64,000 bases of DNA, taken from the NCBI GenBank assembly GCA_030710605.1, contig CP092880.1, positions 6,063,166 to 6,127,165 of the forward strand, given 5' to 3'. Shown here in pieces: positions 11,042 to 22,100 of this stretch. Made by a program: the position numbers and the translations under genes. Source of the DNA: Cordylochernes scorpioides (lineage: Eukaryota > Arthropoda > Arachnida > Pseudoscorpiones > Chernetidae). The notes under the pieces are model-generated. The model ran no database searches and was not told the origin of the DNA. It was given only the letters and a program-made list of their open reading frames with translations. How positions within the stretch are numbered: position 1 is the stretch's first letter; every line of letters starts with the position of its first letter.

Positions 11042-11082
11042 CCACGTACGCGTTTACAGGCTGTTTGCTCTCGTCAGCATGG
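11042..11082 (-). ncRNA. Decayed hammerhead ribozyme in a retrozyme relict
   Basis: On the - strand: CCAUG, CUGACGA, a GAGC/GCCU stem II, GUAAA where GAAA is expected, ACGCGUA, CGUGG. Stem I still pairs, with one wobble. The inserted base in the second core strand should inactivate it. The flanks (11031-11165) match the repeat at 590-770. Confidence 0.5.
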
Positions 11083-11165
11083 TCTAAGCTGTACCTCAAC
11101 GACCAAAAAGCCTGGTTCTAGAGGCTTACACATTTGTCAATATACAAAACAAGTTTTTTTTTTTT

Positions 11166-11534
11166 TTACGTTTAATTTCATTTGGTATTTTAGAAGAGCT
11201 CATCTTAAGCAATTGAAAAGAGCAAAGTAGTCCCTCTATTTCTTCCTTTATGACTCTTCTTCTCAATGGTATAATTGACCGCCATGTTGATTACAACCAG
11301 AGAACCAATTGTCTTCAGTTAGAAAAAAAAAACGACATTAGTAATAAGGGGTCATTATATAAAGGGAACGATTACAAATATAAAAAAAACGCTGTCAATT
11401 TATATAATTGCGACCTTTGACCCCGACGATGGGTCAGGCACTGGAGAGACAGGCTTTGGCGAGTTGGTTGAAAAGACGATAGATCGGCTTTAATGTATGA
11501 ACTTCTTAGATTCATCGTTTTCTCACTACTAAAT
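11166..11534. other. AT-rich spacer, no gene seen
   Basis: A poly-T run followed by AT-rich DNA. Nothing supported. Confidence 0.35.
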
Positions 11535-11733
11535 CAGGGGTCGACAAACGGGGTCGTGAGCCACATGCGGCTCTTTGGATGTGAAGCTGTTTATATAGTT
11601 CCATATGTAAATATTATTTATGTGAGTACTATTTATTGTTGGCAAGAAAAAACATTTGTGGCTCTTGAAAAAATTTGAAATTTTGTAAATTGTAATTTTT
11701 GATTCTTCCGACTCAAAATATTGCCGAATCCTC
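11535..11733. mobile_element. hAT-type MITE, second copy
   Basis: It starts CAGGGGTCGACAAACGG and carries gccacatgcggctctttgga, a typical hAT/Charlie-like subterminal sequence. It is colinear with 9832-10006 and ends near attgccgaatcctc. The 140-bp tandem array starts right after it. Confidence 0.65.
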
Positions 11734-11740
11734 CAATACA

Positions 11741-12371
11741 TGATGGTGATTGATCATCGTGAGGATATCGTTGTAAGCCGGCAATGAGAGAATCTGTATA
11801 AGACTGGTGTTCCTATATAACTTTTACAAAGCAGCAAGTAGGAAAAATAACATAGATTCATCGTTTTCTCCTCCACTACATGATGGTGGTTGATCATCGT
11901 GAGGATATCGTTGTAAGCCAGCAATGAGAGAATCTGTATAAGACTGGTGTTCCTATACAACTTTTACAAAGCAGCAAGTAGGAAAAATAACTTGAATTCA
12001 TCTTTTTTTCCTCCACTACATGATGGTGATTAATCATCGTGAGGATATTGTTGTAAGCCGGCAATGAGAGAATCTGTATAAGACTGGTGTCCCTATATAA
12101 CTTTTACAAAGCAGTAAGTAGGAAAAATAACTTGAATTCATCTTTTTTTCCTCCACTACATGATGGTGATTGATCATCGTGAGGATATCGTTGTAAGCCA
12201 GCAATGAGAGAATCTGTATAAGACTGGTGTTCCTATACAACTTTTACAAAGCAGCATGTAGGAAAAATAACTTGAATTCATCGTTTTTTCCTCCACTACA
12301 TGATGGTGATTGATTATCGTGAGGATATTGTTGCAAGCCGGCAATGAGATAATCTGTATAAGACTGGTGTC
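11741..12371. repeat. 140-bp tandem array, about 4.5 copies
   Basis: Units begin at 11741, 11881, 12021, 12161 and 12301 (tgatggtgattgatcatcg), exactly 140 bp apart and 95% or more alike by eye. The open frames read from it (for example 11754-11960 -) are products of the repeat. Confidence 0.9.
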
Positions 12372-12703
12372 TTAATAAAGGCTTTGTGTGTGTTTGAACC
12401 TGCTGTTTCTTCTTTAGTGGTTTAACTGGGTAGGTAAGTAAGATGCCTTCGCTTCTAATACTTCCTCTTTTTCTTCATTGTTGTTTGATGGCGTTGCATT
12501 GGTTTGGAATCTCATTGTTGTACATTGGTAGGAAAGCTAGGGAAATATCAACGTGAAAAGCGAGACTCTTTCTTAGTGGAATAATTTAAAACGGGCTGTG
12601 TATTTGACAGTTTTATTCGATGAAAATCTCGCTTTTTAGCTTTTACTTCGCATTGCCAGTCCCAGTTGTCAAATATTCTCTAGTTAGCTTGTGTAAGCTG
12701 GTA
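12372..12703. other. Spacer, no gene seen
   Basis: No supported feature. Confidence 0.35.
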
Positions 12704-12865
12704 CAGTAGAACCTCCATGAGAGGACACCTCTCTATAAAGGACAATTTCTCATCACCAACACGATCATTTTTGCTATTTAGCAACTCTCCGGTAAGAGGA
12801 CAGCTCTCTATATAGGAGACACTTTGCTTCTGTAATTAGGTGTCCTCTACAGAGAGGTTCTACTG
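12704..12865. mobile_element. Pogo/Tigger-like MITE
   Basis: A complete 162-bp copy: CAGTAGAACCTCC...GAGGTTCTACTG with TA on both sides (12702-12703, 12866-12867). Confidence 0.87.
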
Positions 12866-13320
12866 TAATCTGAAACCAATATATTCTGCATACTTCAATC
12901 CAAACCTACTAATGTTCCATTATTTTCCCCCGTGGTTTGTCTAAATTGCCGATCTTGATTGGAAACTAAAAGTTCAGAGCAATAAGGTTCTTTTATTGCA
13001 AATTATTTGAAGTACAACTTTTAAAAACGTTGGCTAATAAAAGAAACTTATTGCTGAACCTATGCATTCTTGTATCTTGGTCAATAAACGACATTACTTT
13101 AAAGTATGTAAGTATCGTGTAAGAGTAAATAGGTGAAAACATCAAACTTCCAGGGATAAGGGAAACAACTTAGCCCTAGAAGCCTGATCTTTTCACTTTA
13201 ATATTGATATAGGATGTTATATTTTACCGAACTATTAGCTATGATTTGTAAAAACCTACTCTCTGTTTTAAATACTAATATACGTTAAAAACTAATAAAT
13301 AAAATTTACATAAAAAATTG
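12866..13320. other. AT-rich spacer, no gene seen
   Basis: AT-rich with no supported feature. Confidence 0.35.
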
Positions 13321-13528
13321 TTTAATTAAAAAGGCATATATATTGGATCAAAATATCATTTATTTTACCACTATTTCAGTTGGCTGAACGCCAACCTTTA
13401 TCAAGGTGTTAAAAGTTGTTGACACACATTAAATATGTTTTAACACCTTGATAAAGGTTGGCGTTCAGCCAACTGAAATATTGGTAAAATAAATGATATT
13501 TTGATCCAATATATGCCTTTTTAATTAA
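13321..13528. repeat. Foldback element with hammerhead-like arms (copy 1)
   Basis: Two nearly perfect inverted arms of about 90 bp surround a spacer of about 25 bp. Each arm carries CCUUGAUAAAGG, a GUUGGC-GUUCA-GCCAAC hairpin, then GAAAUAUUGG. This has the layout of a minimal hammerhead (CUGAUGA, stem II, GAAA, a 2-bp stem III), but the core reads UUGAUAA, so C3 and G8 are changed. Other copies are at 31967-32182, 50355-50580 and 63865-63912. Confidence 0.65.
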
Positions 13529-14424
13529 AGATTTTTTCATGGATTGCTCTATTTTCAAAATAAAATGTTGTATTACATCGTATTTTTGTTGTGTGTGTGT
13601 TATAGCATAGTCTATTTGATGCACTGAATGGTATTTTAATGTTATTTGGACTCTTAGAACAACAAAGATAAAAAAAAAAGCGGTTAACCAAAACTAAACG
13701 AGATTCTCTGTGTAGTACACCATTATTAAGTTCCTGTCCAGTATTTCACAAGACCAGGGAGGCTGTCTCGGAGCAGATGTTGTTTGGTGTGGGGTTGATC
13801 CAACCACGGCTTGATTAATGATTTCACTTATCTAATAGTTGGCTTTGATTGGAGGGCAACTTGCCAACCTGGGGTAGTTTGATTGGTGGGGGTTAGTATT
13901 GCTCCAACTTGGAGGTTTTTGTATACTTTGGTGCTCTTTTACAAAGGAGTGTGCTCTGCACATAGTCCAATAGACGTGTGAGACCACATAGTGGTAAATC
14001 CCAGCGTTCACGGAGAAGATACATTCATTAATCAACACAACTTGCTGAAAGTGTCAACGTCTGTTCCGCCAGATGTTTCCTAGACGTGTTCGGGTCCAAC
14101 TTTGCCGCGGTATTAAGTCTACTCTGGAAAGTGTGAGTCTCTGCAATTTTTTAGATCTCGGAATAGGTGTTAATTCTCCCGGTATCATAGAAAGGTCACC
14201 TCTCTCTTCAAAATAGACGCAGATAGACAAAACATCTCACCACCTTCTCTGAAAACGTATCAGACGTATTGGTGTCAAAGCCACAACAAAGTTGCTCATT
14301 GCAAGTTTATTTTATAGGCTCTTAATAAAAAAAGTATATTGAATATATTAGAATGATACGTTTGACACATAATTTTTGTGATTGTATAAATCATCAAAAA
14401 CTGCCTACACACAGATAGAAGATA
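13529..14424. other. Spacer, no gene recognised
   Basis: Includes a somewhat GC-richer part at 13740-14060 with an unrecognised - frame (13832-14038). Nothing supported. Confidence 0.3.
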
Positions 14425-15091
14425 CAGTAGAACTTCTCTGTAAAGGACAATATCTAGTTGCAGAGCTAAAATGTCCTTTATAGAGAGGTGTCCTCTAGCG
14501 TGAGTGTCCTCTCATGAAGTATGTTCTACTGTTTTGGTGATTAAAACTGTCTTCTTTTTAGAGAGGTATCCTCTAGCGTGAGTGTCCTCTCATGTGAAGG
14601 TTCTACTGTATTGGTGATGAAAACTGTCTTCTTTTTAGAGAGGTGTCCTCTAGCGTGAGTTTCCTCTCATGAAGGTTCTACTGTATTGGTGATGAAAACT
14701 GTCTTCTTTTTAGAGAGGTGTCCTCTAGCGTGAGTTTCCTCTCATGAAGGTTCTACTGTATTGGTGATGAAAACTGTCTTCTTTTTAGAGAGGTGTCCTC
14801 TAGCGTGAGTTTCCTCTCATGAAGGTTCTACTGTATTGGTGATGAAAACTGCCCTTTTCAGAGAGGTGTTCTCTCATGGAGGTTCTACTGTATTGGTGAT
14901 GGAAACTGTCCTTTATAGAGAGGTGTCCTCTAGCGTGAGTGTCCTCTCATGGAGTTCTACTGTATTGGTGATGAAAACTGCCCTTTTCAGAGAGGTGTTC
15001 TCTCATGGAGGTTCTACTGTATTGGTGATGAAAACTGTCCTTTATAGAGAGGTGTCCTCTAGCGTGAGTGTCCTCTCATGGAGTTCTACTG
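14425..15091. mobile_element. Pogo/Tigger-like MITE with its right end amplified in tandem
   Basis: One left end (CAGTAGAAC, TA at 14423-14424) is followed by about nine tandem units, each ending in the right-end sequence ggttctactgta. TA follows the last at 15092-15093. Units are mostly 75 bp with shorter variants of 57 and 72 bp. The array is therefore built from the terminal inverted repeat itself. The 92-codon open frame inside (14836-15114) is an artefact of the 3n unit length. Confidence 0.85.
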
Positions 15092-15404
15092 TATTAGACG
15101 AGCTGTCTGTCTAACAAGTTTCTAAACGTTTTAAATAAGTGAGATGAGATTATATGTAAAGAGAGTTTCGTAGTTGAAAAAGGGAAGTTTTCGAGCGCCA
15201 GCATTGATTACGCGCTGTCGTGTTGATTAGCGTGGTAATACGCTGTGGGGAGAAAGTTTTACTATTTTAGTTAGTTAACATCCAACCGCGTCATCCGTGA
15301 AATGCGCCATCGGAATGTTTAATTATGCAACTATTCCGTTTACCTTGGCGTTCCTCTCCTGCCGCGTGTTCCTGGCGTGTGCTGCTTTTTTAATATCTAC
15401 ACGT

Positions 15405-15880
15405 TTTTCCTATATATACACGAAATGGAACTACTCTATCCCCAGTTTAATCCACTTTCTTAGAGTTCTACTGTTGTAATGGACGATTCTATGCTTATAG
15501 ATACTGCAGTGTTGAATCTTGGTTATGGGATTGAAGTAAACTATGGACCTACGCTTTAAGGACTGTAGAATTACATCCTTTTCCTATATATACGGAATGG
15601 AACTACTCTATCCCCAGTTTAATCCACTTTCTTAGAGTTCTACTGTTGTAATGGACGATTCTATGCTTATGGACACTGCAGTGTTGAATCTTGGTGATGG
15701 AATTAAAGTGTAAATTATTGACCTACGCTTTGAGGACTGTAGAATTACATGTGTTTCCTACATATACGAAATGAAACTACTCTATCCCCAGTTTAATCCA
15801 CCTTCTTAGAGCTCTACTGTTGTAATGGACGATTATATGCTTATGGATACTGCAGAGTTGAATCTTGGTGACAAGTTCTT
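15405..15880. repeat. Tandem repeat of about 173 bp, three copies
   Basis: Copies begin near 15424, 15596 and 15771 (aatggaactactctatccc). Each includes ttctactgttgtaatggacg and gatactgcagtgttgaatc, words related to the repeat at 8100-8190. It is probably a tandem derivative of that dispersed family. Confidence 0.75.
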
Positions 15881-16068
15881 TTATTAATAGAGATATAAAG
15901 CTTGGCGATCTTTTCAAACAATAAATGTTCTTCACAGCATGCTGTAATACGAAGATAAGAAAATAGAGGAGAACGAAATATATATGTGTGTGTGGAAAAA
16001 AATGTATATAGCTGGAAAATAACCAATCTTTCATCAATGATAAAGCACAATTTGGATTATAGATTATA

Positions 16069-16152
16069 ATAAAAGAAAATAAGACCTAATCCAAATAATT
16101 TATTACCGTAAATTATTAATAAATTATTTGGATTAGGTCTTATTTTCTTTTA
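16069..16152. repeat. Short palindrome, 35-bp arms
   Basis: The arms read aaaataagacctaatccaaa and its complement around a 15-bp AT-rich centre. This may be a foldback MITE core. Boundaries are not clear. Confidence 0.55.
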
Positions 16153-16439
16153 ATCTTTCATCAAGTTGAGTCCCTTCTTCTGTATTACTCCTTTTGACTG
16201 TGCTATTATCCAGAATTTGTGAAGAGTCAATGTATTGATCTTCCTTTTGCCAATAAAGCATATGGCGAATTGTTTATATTGTGGTGGTTCGTCTGGTTTT
16301 GAAGAAATGATTCAATTATTCATTCCAAGGTATTTTAATTATTACAGATAAAATATAAAAATAAATATCAATGTTAATTATTATTGTTTCAAATTAAAAT
16401 CTAGTAAAGAAGAGTTTAAAAAGGTTTGATGAAAATGGA

Positions 16440-16583
16440 TGGATGAAAATGGACGTTGGCTCGTGGTGGCCGTCAAAAACAATGGTATCCTCCCACGTGC
16501 TTACCACGTCACCGCCGCCGCGCATGCGCCGACTTGGCGTCACGGCCGGCCGAGGTGGTGAAGGTTGAAAGGGCTGTTCAAAA
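16440..16583 (+). promoter_or_regulatory. CpG-rich promoter with NRF1 and YY1 sites
   Basis: A GC-rich island in AT-rich DNA holds an exact NRF1 core (GCGCATGCGC), E-box/CRE-like words (CACGTG, ACGTCA) and, at its downstream edge, AAAATGGCGG, the YY1 motif often placed at or just after transcription starts with the ATG inside it. This combination is typical of housekeeping-gene promoters. The direction (+) follows from the YY1/ATG orientation. Binding is inferred from motif matches only. Confidence 0.5.
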
Positions 16584-16844
16584 ATGGCGGTGGGTCAAAA
16601 CACCGTCACAATATATGTGTTAAAGGTGAACTCTTACTTTCTCCCCAACCAATTAAAACTTGTTGATGGAAATAGGGAGTATTTAGAATCATCTCAATGT
16701 AATTCTCTTTCTTTAAGGAAAACATATTTTGCTGATCCTTCAGATACCCTCTTCTTTCTTGATGAGTTTCCTTTTATTCTTTGTAGTAACTTGTTTCCAC
16801 AGTATATCCTAGGTAGGAATGGTACCGTACGGTTTACACAATGA
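16584..16844 (+). CDS. Possible first coding exon, gene unrecognised
   Basis: ATG at 16584 lies inside the YY1 motif and opens MAVGQNTVTIYVLK. At about 16625 the sequence AAG|GTGAAC could be a splice donor, so the exon may be only 14 codons and the rest of the 86-codon frame intron. No family is recognised. Splicing this exon to a possible acceptor near 19076 would put the UBR gene out of frame, so it is not obviously its first coding exon. It could be an independent gene or an upstream open frame. Confidence 0.3.
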   Translation: MAVGQNTVTIYVLKVNSYFLPNQLKLVDGNREYLESSQCNSLSLRKTYFADPSDTLFFLDEFPFILCSNLFPQYILGRNGTVRFTQ

Positions 16845-17364
16845 GGTGAAATCTTTGGTATACACATCACTTAGACAACAACCAGTGTTATACACATACA
16901 TTGTGTTTGTTTACACATGGATACACACAATATATATTGAATACATGATAGAAACGCGCCCTCTGTATTCAAAATTATGAACTATTTATGCGCAAATGTC
17001 ACTAACCTTATACCTGTTTGAATCTAAACGCTTCCCTATTCTGTCCTGACAGCAATGAGTCAGGCCCCTACCTCAGTATTTTGACATCCCAGTAAGGTCT
17101 TTTTAATTAAAAAGAAACAGTTATGCCATAAATGGTTTATAATTTTGAATACTAGCTATAAAACGAGAGAGATTTTCTCCATAACCAAGTTTATACATTC
17201 GTGCTTTTACTTACCTAGTTTATCTATTGACAACTCTACTCAGGCTAATGTTTAGACAACATATTTCACTCTAAACCATATTTATGAATTAATTTGCCAT
17301 CTATCATTAAAATTTGTAACAATTTTTTCTGGCAATGTGTTTCTTTTTGATAATATCCAAGAAT
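16845..17364. other. AT-rich spacer or intron, no gene seen
   Basis: It could be intron if the exon at 16584 is real. Nothing else supported. Confidence 0.3.
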
Positions 17365-17600
17365 AGTCGGTGGACTAGTGGTTAAAACCCTCGATTCCTG
17401 ACAGCTATGAACTGGGATTGAATCCCGCGTTGAACACTTTGTTTTAATATGTGAATAAAGTGTCCAAATGTCGATCCTGATTCATGGATGTTGGGAATTG
17501 AAAGTTTTAGCCACTCGCATTGTACAACTTCTCGTATATTGTCAATAACATAAGCTAGGTTGCTCTTTTTGAGTGGCACCTAGTAAAGTTATTTTATTAT
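17365..17600 (+). mobile_element. tRNA-derived SINE, family B
   Basis: tRNA-like head agtcggtggac...gtggttaaa (box A-like) and gggattgaatccc (box B-like), then a body with gtgaataaag and a conserved tail ggttgctc..gagtggcacctagtaaag, ending in a TTA microsatellite. Other copies: 28045-28218, 28240-28392, and 35378-36067 split by an LTR. Confidence 0.7.
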
Positions 17601-17860
17601 TATTATTATTTTTTTACAACAAAAAGGCTTTTATTAGGGCCCATTGCCCTGTATGGATTCGCCATACAACAACAAAACAATACAGCAATTCCTCTCCCTT
17701 TCCCCTTGTGCACGCGAGTCTTTGTGTGAAAAGGGATTTATTTAGGCATCTGTTCTAAAACTTTCCTTACTACCTCTTTTGTGTGAGTAATTTTATTTTG
17801 GAACAGGAATATTATCTATGAGGACCTTATTACAATGATAAAAGTTATTGAACGATTCTA

Positions 17861-17900
17861 TTAGCTCATTAGTGATGAACCCTACCAGCGGTTTCGCCAA
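17861..17900 (-). ncRNA. Type-II-order hammerhead-like motif, copy with U16.1
   Basis: On the - strand: UUGGC, GAAA, CC-GCU-GG, UA, GGGUUCAUC, ACUAAUGA, GCUAA. Here the expected U16.1 and H17 (UA) are present, but the core has CUAAUGA (G5 to A). Stem II pairs as UUGGC/GCUAA with one wobble. The repeat is otherwise truncated. Confidence 0.35.
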
Positions 17901-18361
17901 AACCGCTTTTTTTTTGGAACGCATTGCCAAAAAAATGCTACAAATTTTAACTCTATAAACACACACACACTATACTTAATAACTACACGCGTCATTTAGT
18001 TAAAAACTCCCATCATATTCAAATTGATAGGGTCTTTTCTATTGATAGATGCGTTTGCACTTTTAAAATTATATATACAGGGAATTTGAGTGCCATCTAT
18101 ACGTATTATTGAGTGCCATCTATATGAAACTTATTTTAGCGCCAATTTTTTGTTTTTTCCTTTTTTAACGAATAAACCAAGTTCCTTATAGACAGTCCCC
18201 TACTGCAATGGAACAAAAGTTGTTTTTATTCGTAAAAAGGAAAAAAAAACAACAAAATTCGCGCTAGTTTCAATTATCCTTTTCAAATTAGGATTGCATC
18301 AATTTTTCCCTCTCTAAGTATTTTTTAACGTTGAAATCCCTGAGAATGAAAGATTTAGATT
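17901..18361. other. AT-rich spacer with CA microsatellite
   Basis: A short (ca)n tract near 17960 and a tandem gagtgccatctata phrase near 18090-18125. No gene. Confidence 0.4.
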
Positions 18362-18722
18362 GAAGAAGGAACAAAAGTTAACGGCAACGTGTTAATTTTA
18401 TTAATGCTGTAAATTCGGCAAGTTTTCGGACTTTTACGTCCTTCGACAGGCAACTTTCCAAGAAACTGAAAGATAATATTTATATACAGGTAAATATTTA
18501 CATAATTACAATTTTTCTTAGTGAAATAAATGATTATATATTATACAAAATTCTTTCCTCTTTATCTATGTAAACAAATTTGTTCTGAGAAAAGGATGAT
18601 TACCTTAGGATGTGCAGGGAAAGACAAAAAACCATCTGAAGGACGTGAAAGTCCGAAAGCTTGCCGAATTTTACAGCATTAACAAAAGAAAACTTGTCGC
18701 CGTTAACTTCCTTCTTCAATAT
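18362..18722. repeat. Foldback element with two inverted hammerhead-like motifs, upstream of the UBR gene
   Basis: Inverted arms of about 90 bp (18362-18452 and 18635-18722) surround about 180 bp. On the - strand the left arm reads CUGUCGA-AGGAC-GUAAAA-GUCC-GAAA. On the + strand the right arm reads CUGA-AGGAC-GUGAAA-GUCC-GAAAGCUUGC with part of the core deleted. Stem II is intact in both arms and the catalytic core in neither. It lies about 400 bp upstream of the UBR coding start. Confidence 0.6.
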
Positions 18723-18799
18723 GATGTTTGGCGATTCCTTCTTTTGTAAAGATTTAGATAACTCTTTCCTCTTTCTTTACCTTTATGCTACTATGTATC

Positions 18800-19110
18800 T
18801 ATGTAGTCTAGGATGGGGGGATTTAACCCTCTCTATCTATTCTGGCTGGAAGCGAGTGAGTGACCTTGGGTGTGGGGGCAGGTTAGGGCGTGCAGTTGGA
18901 GGAAGCTGACCGCGCGGAGAGTGCTGCTACCAAGATTGGAGCAACCACAGCTACTTTTAGCCGAGTGTGCTTAGCAAGGCACAACTCTAAATCTACTTGG
19001 ATTTTGATTTTTTACCTTTGAAAACAAAGCTTTGATTCTCCTTCTCTCCTTTTTTTTTTCTTTTTCCTTCTTCAAGAAAAAATCTCAAGTTTTATTCTCC
19101 TTTGAAGCCA
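18800..19110 (+). promoter_or_regulatory. Probable promoter and 5' UTR of the UBR gene
   Basis: Composition shifts to GC-rich at about 18840-18930. A strong pyrimidine tract at 19038-19072 ends in ttcttcaag, which could be a splice acceptor (exon from about 19077) preceding the ATG at 19111 by about 34 bases, or simply leader sequence. No TATA box is evident. The exact start site cannot be fixed from sequence. Confidence 0.4.
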
Positions 19111-22100
19111 ATGAATTCTGATTCGTTTATTTTTCGAGACATCGTCGCCGCAGAGTGGATTGAGAAGTTTGACGAACAGAAGCTCCGCTTGGTTGACTTT
19201 CAAGAATTTTGGGGCATCAATGTACCCCGTATCTACAGTCCCACGTTCGAAGCAGACTGCCTGAACCTGGTTTACGATGAAGACTTGGGGCAGAAGCTGT
19301 TTTTAAACTCCCTGGAGCAGTTCATCGCCAAGTCCGAGGACCCCGCACCTGTCCTTGAACACCTCAAGGTTCTCGATAACCCACCGACGCTATGCGGCCG
19401 CGTCTTCAAAGTGGGAGAGGCGACGTATTACTGCCGGGACTGCGGGATGGACGCGACCTGTGTTCTCTGCATCGACTGTTTCAAGAACAGCGCCCACAAG
19501 AACCACAAGTACAAGATGAACACCAGTGGCGGGGGCGGGATCTGTGATTGCGGGGATGAGGGAGCCTGGAAGCAGCTCCCCTTTTGCCAGACTCACCAGG
19601 AAGCAAAATTGAAAAGTTTAGAAGATGATGACCCTCTAAACCGTATCCCCAAAGACTTGGTCGACCGTGTGAAATTCGTGTTGGAAGCCGTGCTCAACTA
19701 CTGTAATGAAGTGCTCACGATGACCAATTCTCTGACGCTGCCAAAGTACCTGCAGGCACCCTTCCCAAGGCCGGATGTGTTTGCCACGGTGCTCTATAAC
19801 GACGAGGTTCACACCTACGACCAAGTCATCAACACGCTCAGCCGAGCCATGAATTGCAACCAAAAGTCGGCGCTCGAATATTCCACCATGGTCGACCGAG
19901 AAGGTCGCAGCATCGTCTGGTGCTCCACCGAAGCCAATTGCAAACAGCTCGCCGAGGCCATCGAGAAAATTTCGTCCCGCCACGGCAGCCGGCCTCTCCG
20001 TGTACTCATATACCACGCCGATGTCATAGCCCACCAAAACTTCGCCCTCCGGCTGCTTTCCTGGGTGCAAAACTTCCTGGGCTACTCAGAAGGCTTCAGA
20101 ATTATCTTCAAGGATGTGATCATGAAACCAGCCGACTTCCCTCTTCTTGAAAGCGTCATGCTGGGAGATATGCTCCTTTGGAAGTCGGCGCGCAACCAAT
20201 GGCATCAGCTCTTCATTGCAAGTATGCATATGGAGAAGAATTGTAAGAAAACTTTCGCTAAGGTCTTCACGCGCAACTACCCAAGTTTGATGAAGGATTT
20301 CATCGCGGACGACCACGAGCACTCAGTCTCTATAACGTCCCTGTCAGTGCAGGTCTTCACCGTGCCGCTGGCCCTCGTCTTGATCGAGGAGGAAGACGCC
20401 CTCGCCATCATAATGCGCACCTTCCTCACCGAGTGCACTCGCTACCTCAACACCGCGGGCAAACTCTCCTTCGAAAGAAACCACTACAACTCGTCCTTCA
20501 GGCGCGCTCACTATATACTCCGTGATCTCAAATATCTACTGACAGTCAGGCCCAACGAGTGGAACGACACCATGAGGGACAAATTCTTCAATGGCGTCCA
20601 ATCTCTCCTCCAACTTCTGACTATGATGCAGGGCATGGACACCGTGGTTCGGCAAGTAGGACAACACGTCGAATTCGAAGCCGAGTGGGAAACGGGCGTC
20701 AATCTTCAGCTTAAGCTGTTGGCGGCGATTACGCTTGTTTTGGAGTGGTGCAGCAGCGACTACAAGGTTTTTGAAAGGGTGCTTGCCCTATCTCTGAGTG
20801 AGTTGGAGAAGCTCCAGGAAAAGTTCAAATATGTGACTGTCAAACTCTTGGGACACTCCGCCTCCTGTATTGACTACGACGTCTCCTCTTTGCCAGTGAC
20901 TATACACGTGCCCCTCTCCCGGTTCGTGGCAAGTCTCATCCACCTCCGGAGATTTAACTTTCAAAATACGCCTTCCTCTTCCTTTGAAATTATCCAAAAA
21001 GAAGCATCCATTGTGCGTCTCATGGAACTACCTCTAAGGACACTTGTTCTTGCATCACAATTCCGTGCGGGCATGTGGCATCGCAACGGCTACTCACTTT
21101 TGAACCAAGTGTTCTTTTACCAGAATGTCACACTGCGGGAGCAGATGTTCGACGTGGACATCCTCATGGTACAGCTCGCAGCGTCGCTCCTGGAGAGCAA
21201 CACCTTCCTCATCCACCTACTGAGCAAGTACAAGCTGGTGCCGTGGGTGATGGAAGACCCGGAGGAGGGCCCCGGCACCAACCTGGTGGCCACGCTGGCC
21301 GAAGAGTTCCTCACGCTAATCCTTTACGTCCTCTCGGAACGGTATGTGCCGGGCGTCGGGAGAGTCACCGACGAAAGGGCAAAGCTTAAAAAGGAAATCA
21401 TACAACTCCTCTGCATCGAACCAATGCCCCACAGCCAGCTCTTCAAACGCCTCCCGAAGGATATCAACTACGAAACGGGCATGGATCACGTTATTAATGA
21501 AGTAGCCGATTTCAAGCAGGTCAAATTCAAAGGGAGGTACGAGCTGAAGCCCGAGTTGTACCAGGAGTTCAATCCGTACTTCTACCACTATTCCCGGGAG
21601 GAACAGTCCAAGGCGGTGGAGGCCCAGATCAGAAGGAGACGTCAGAATGGGGAGGAGGAGTGCTGCCCGCCCCCGCTGCTGGTGGAGTTCTCACCCAACT
21701 TCGCCCCCCTCGTGCAGATCCTCCAGTGCGACGTGATGCTGCACATCCTGAACCACACCATACAAAGAGCACTCAATCCCAACAACTGCTGCTATTATTC
21801 CGAAAGCCAATTCGAAAAAGTGATCTACCTAATCGGGATGGCTTTGCACGAAGAAACGAGGTATTTTGAAAAAGATAACGCCTCGCCATTTTTCAAGTTT
21901 ACAGAAAAGACAGGGAAACTCTTTGAAGATCTTGAGAAGTGTTTAACGTTCCCCAAACTTGAGAATCAGAAAGACCTCCTCAAGTGGGTTCTCAGAAAAT
22001 ACAAAGCTCTCGAAGCTATGAAAGCGAAAAAGGATGACGAGAAAGAAAAAGCTGCAGAGGCTATTTCTTCGCTGCAAGAACAAGTTTCAGAACGCGAAAA

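Noticed and set aside
14836-15114. 92-codon repetitive protein
   Set aside because: It is produced by 75- and 72-bp MITE end units that are multiples of three.
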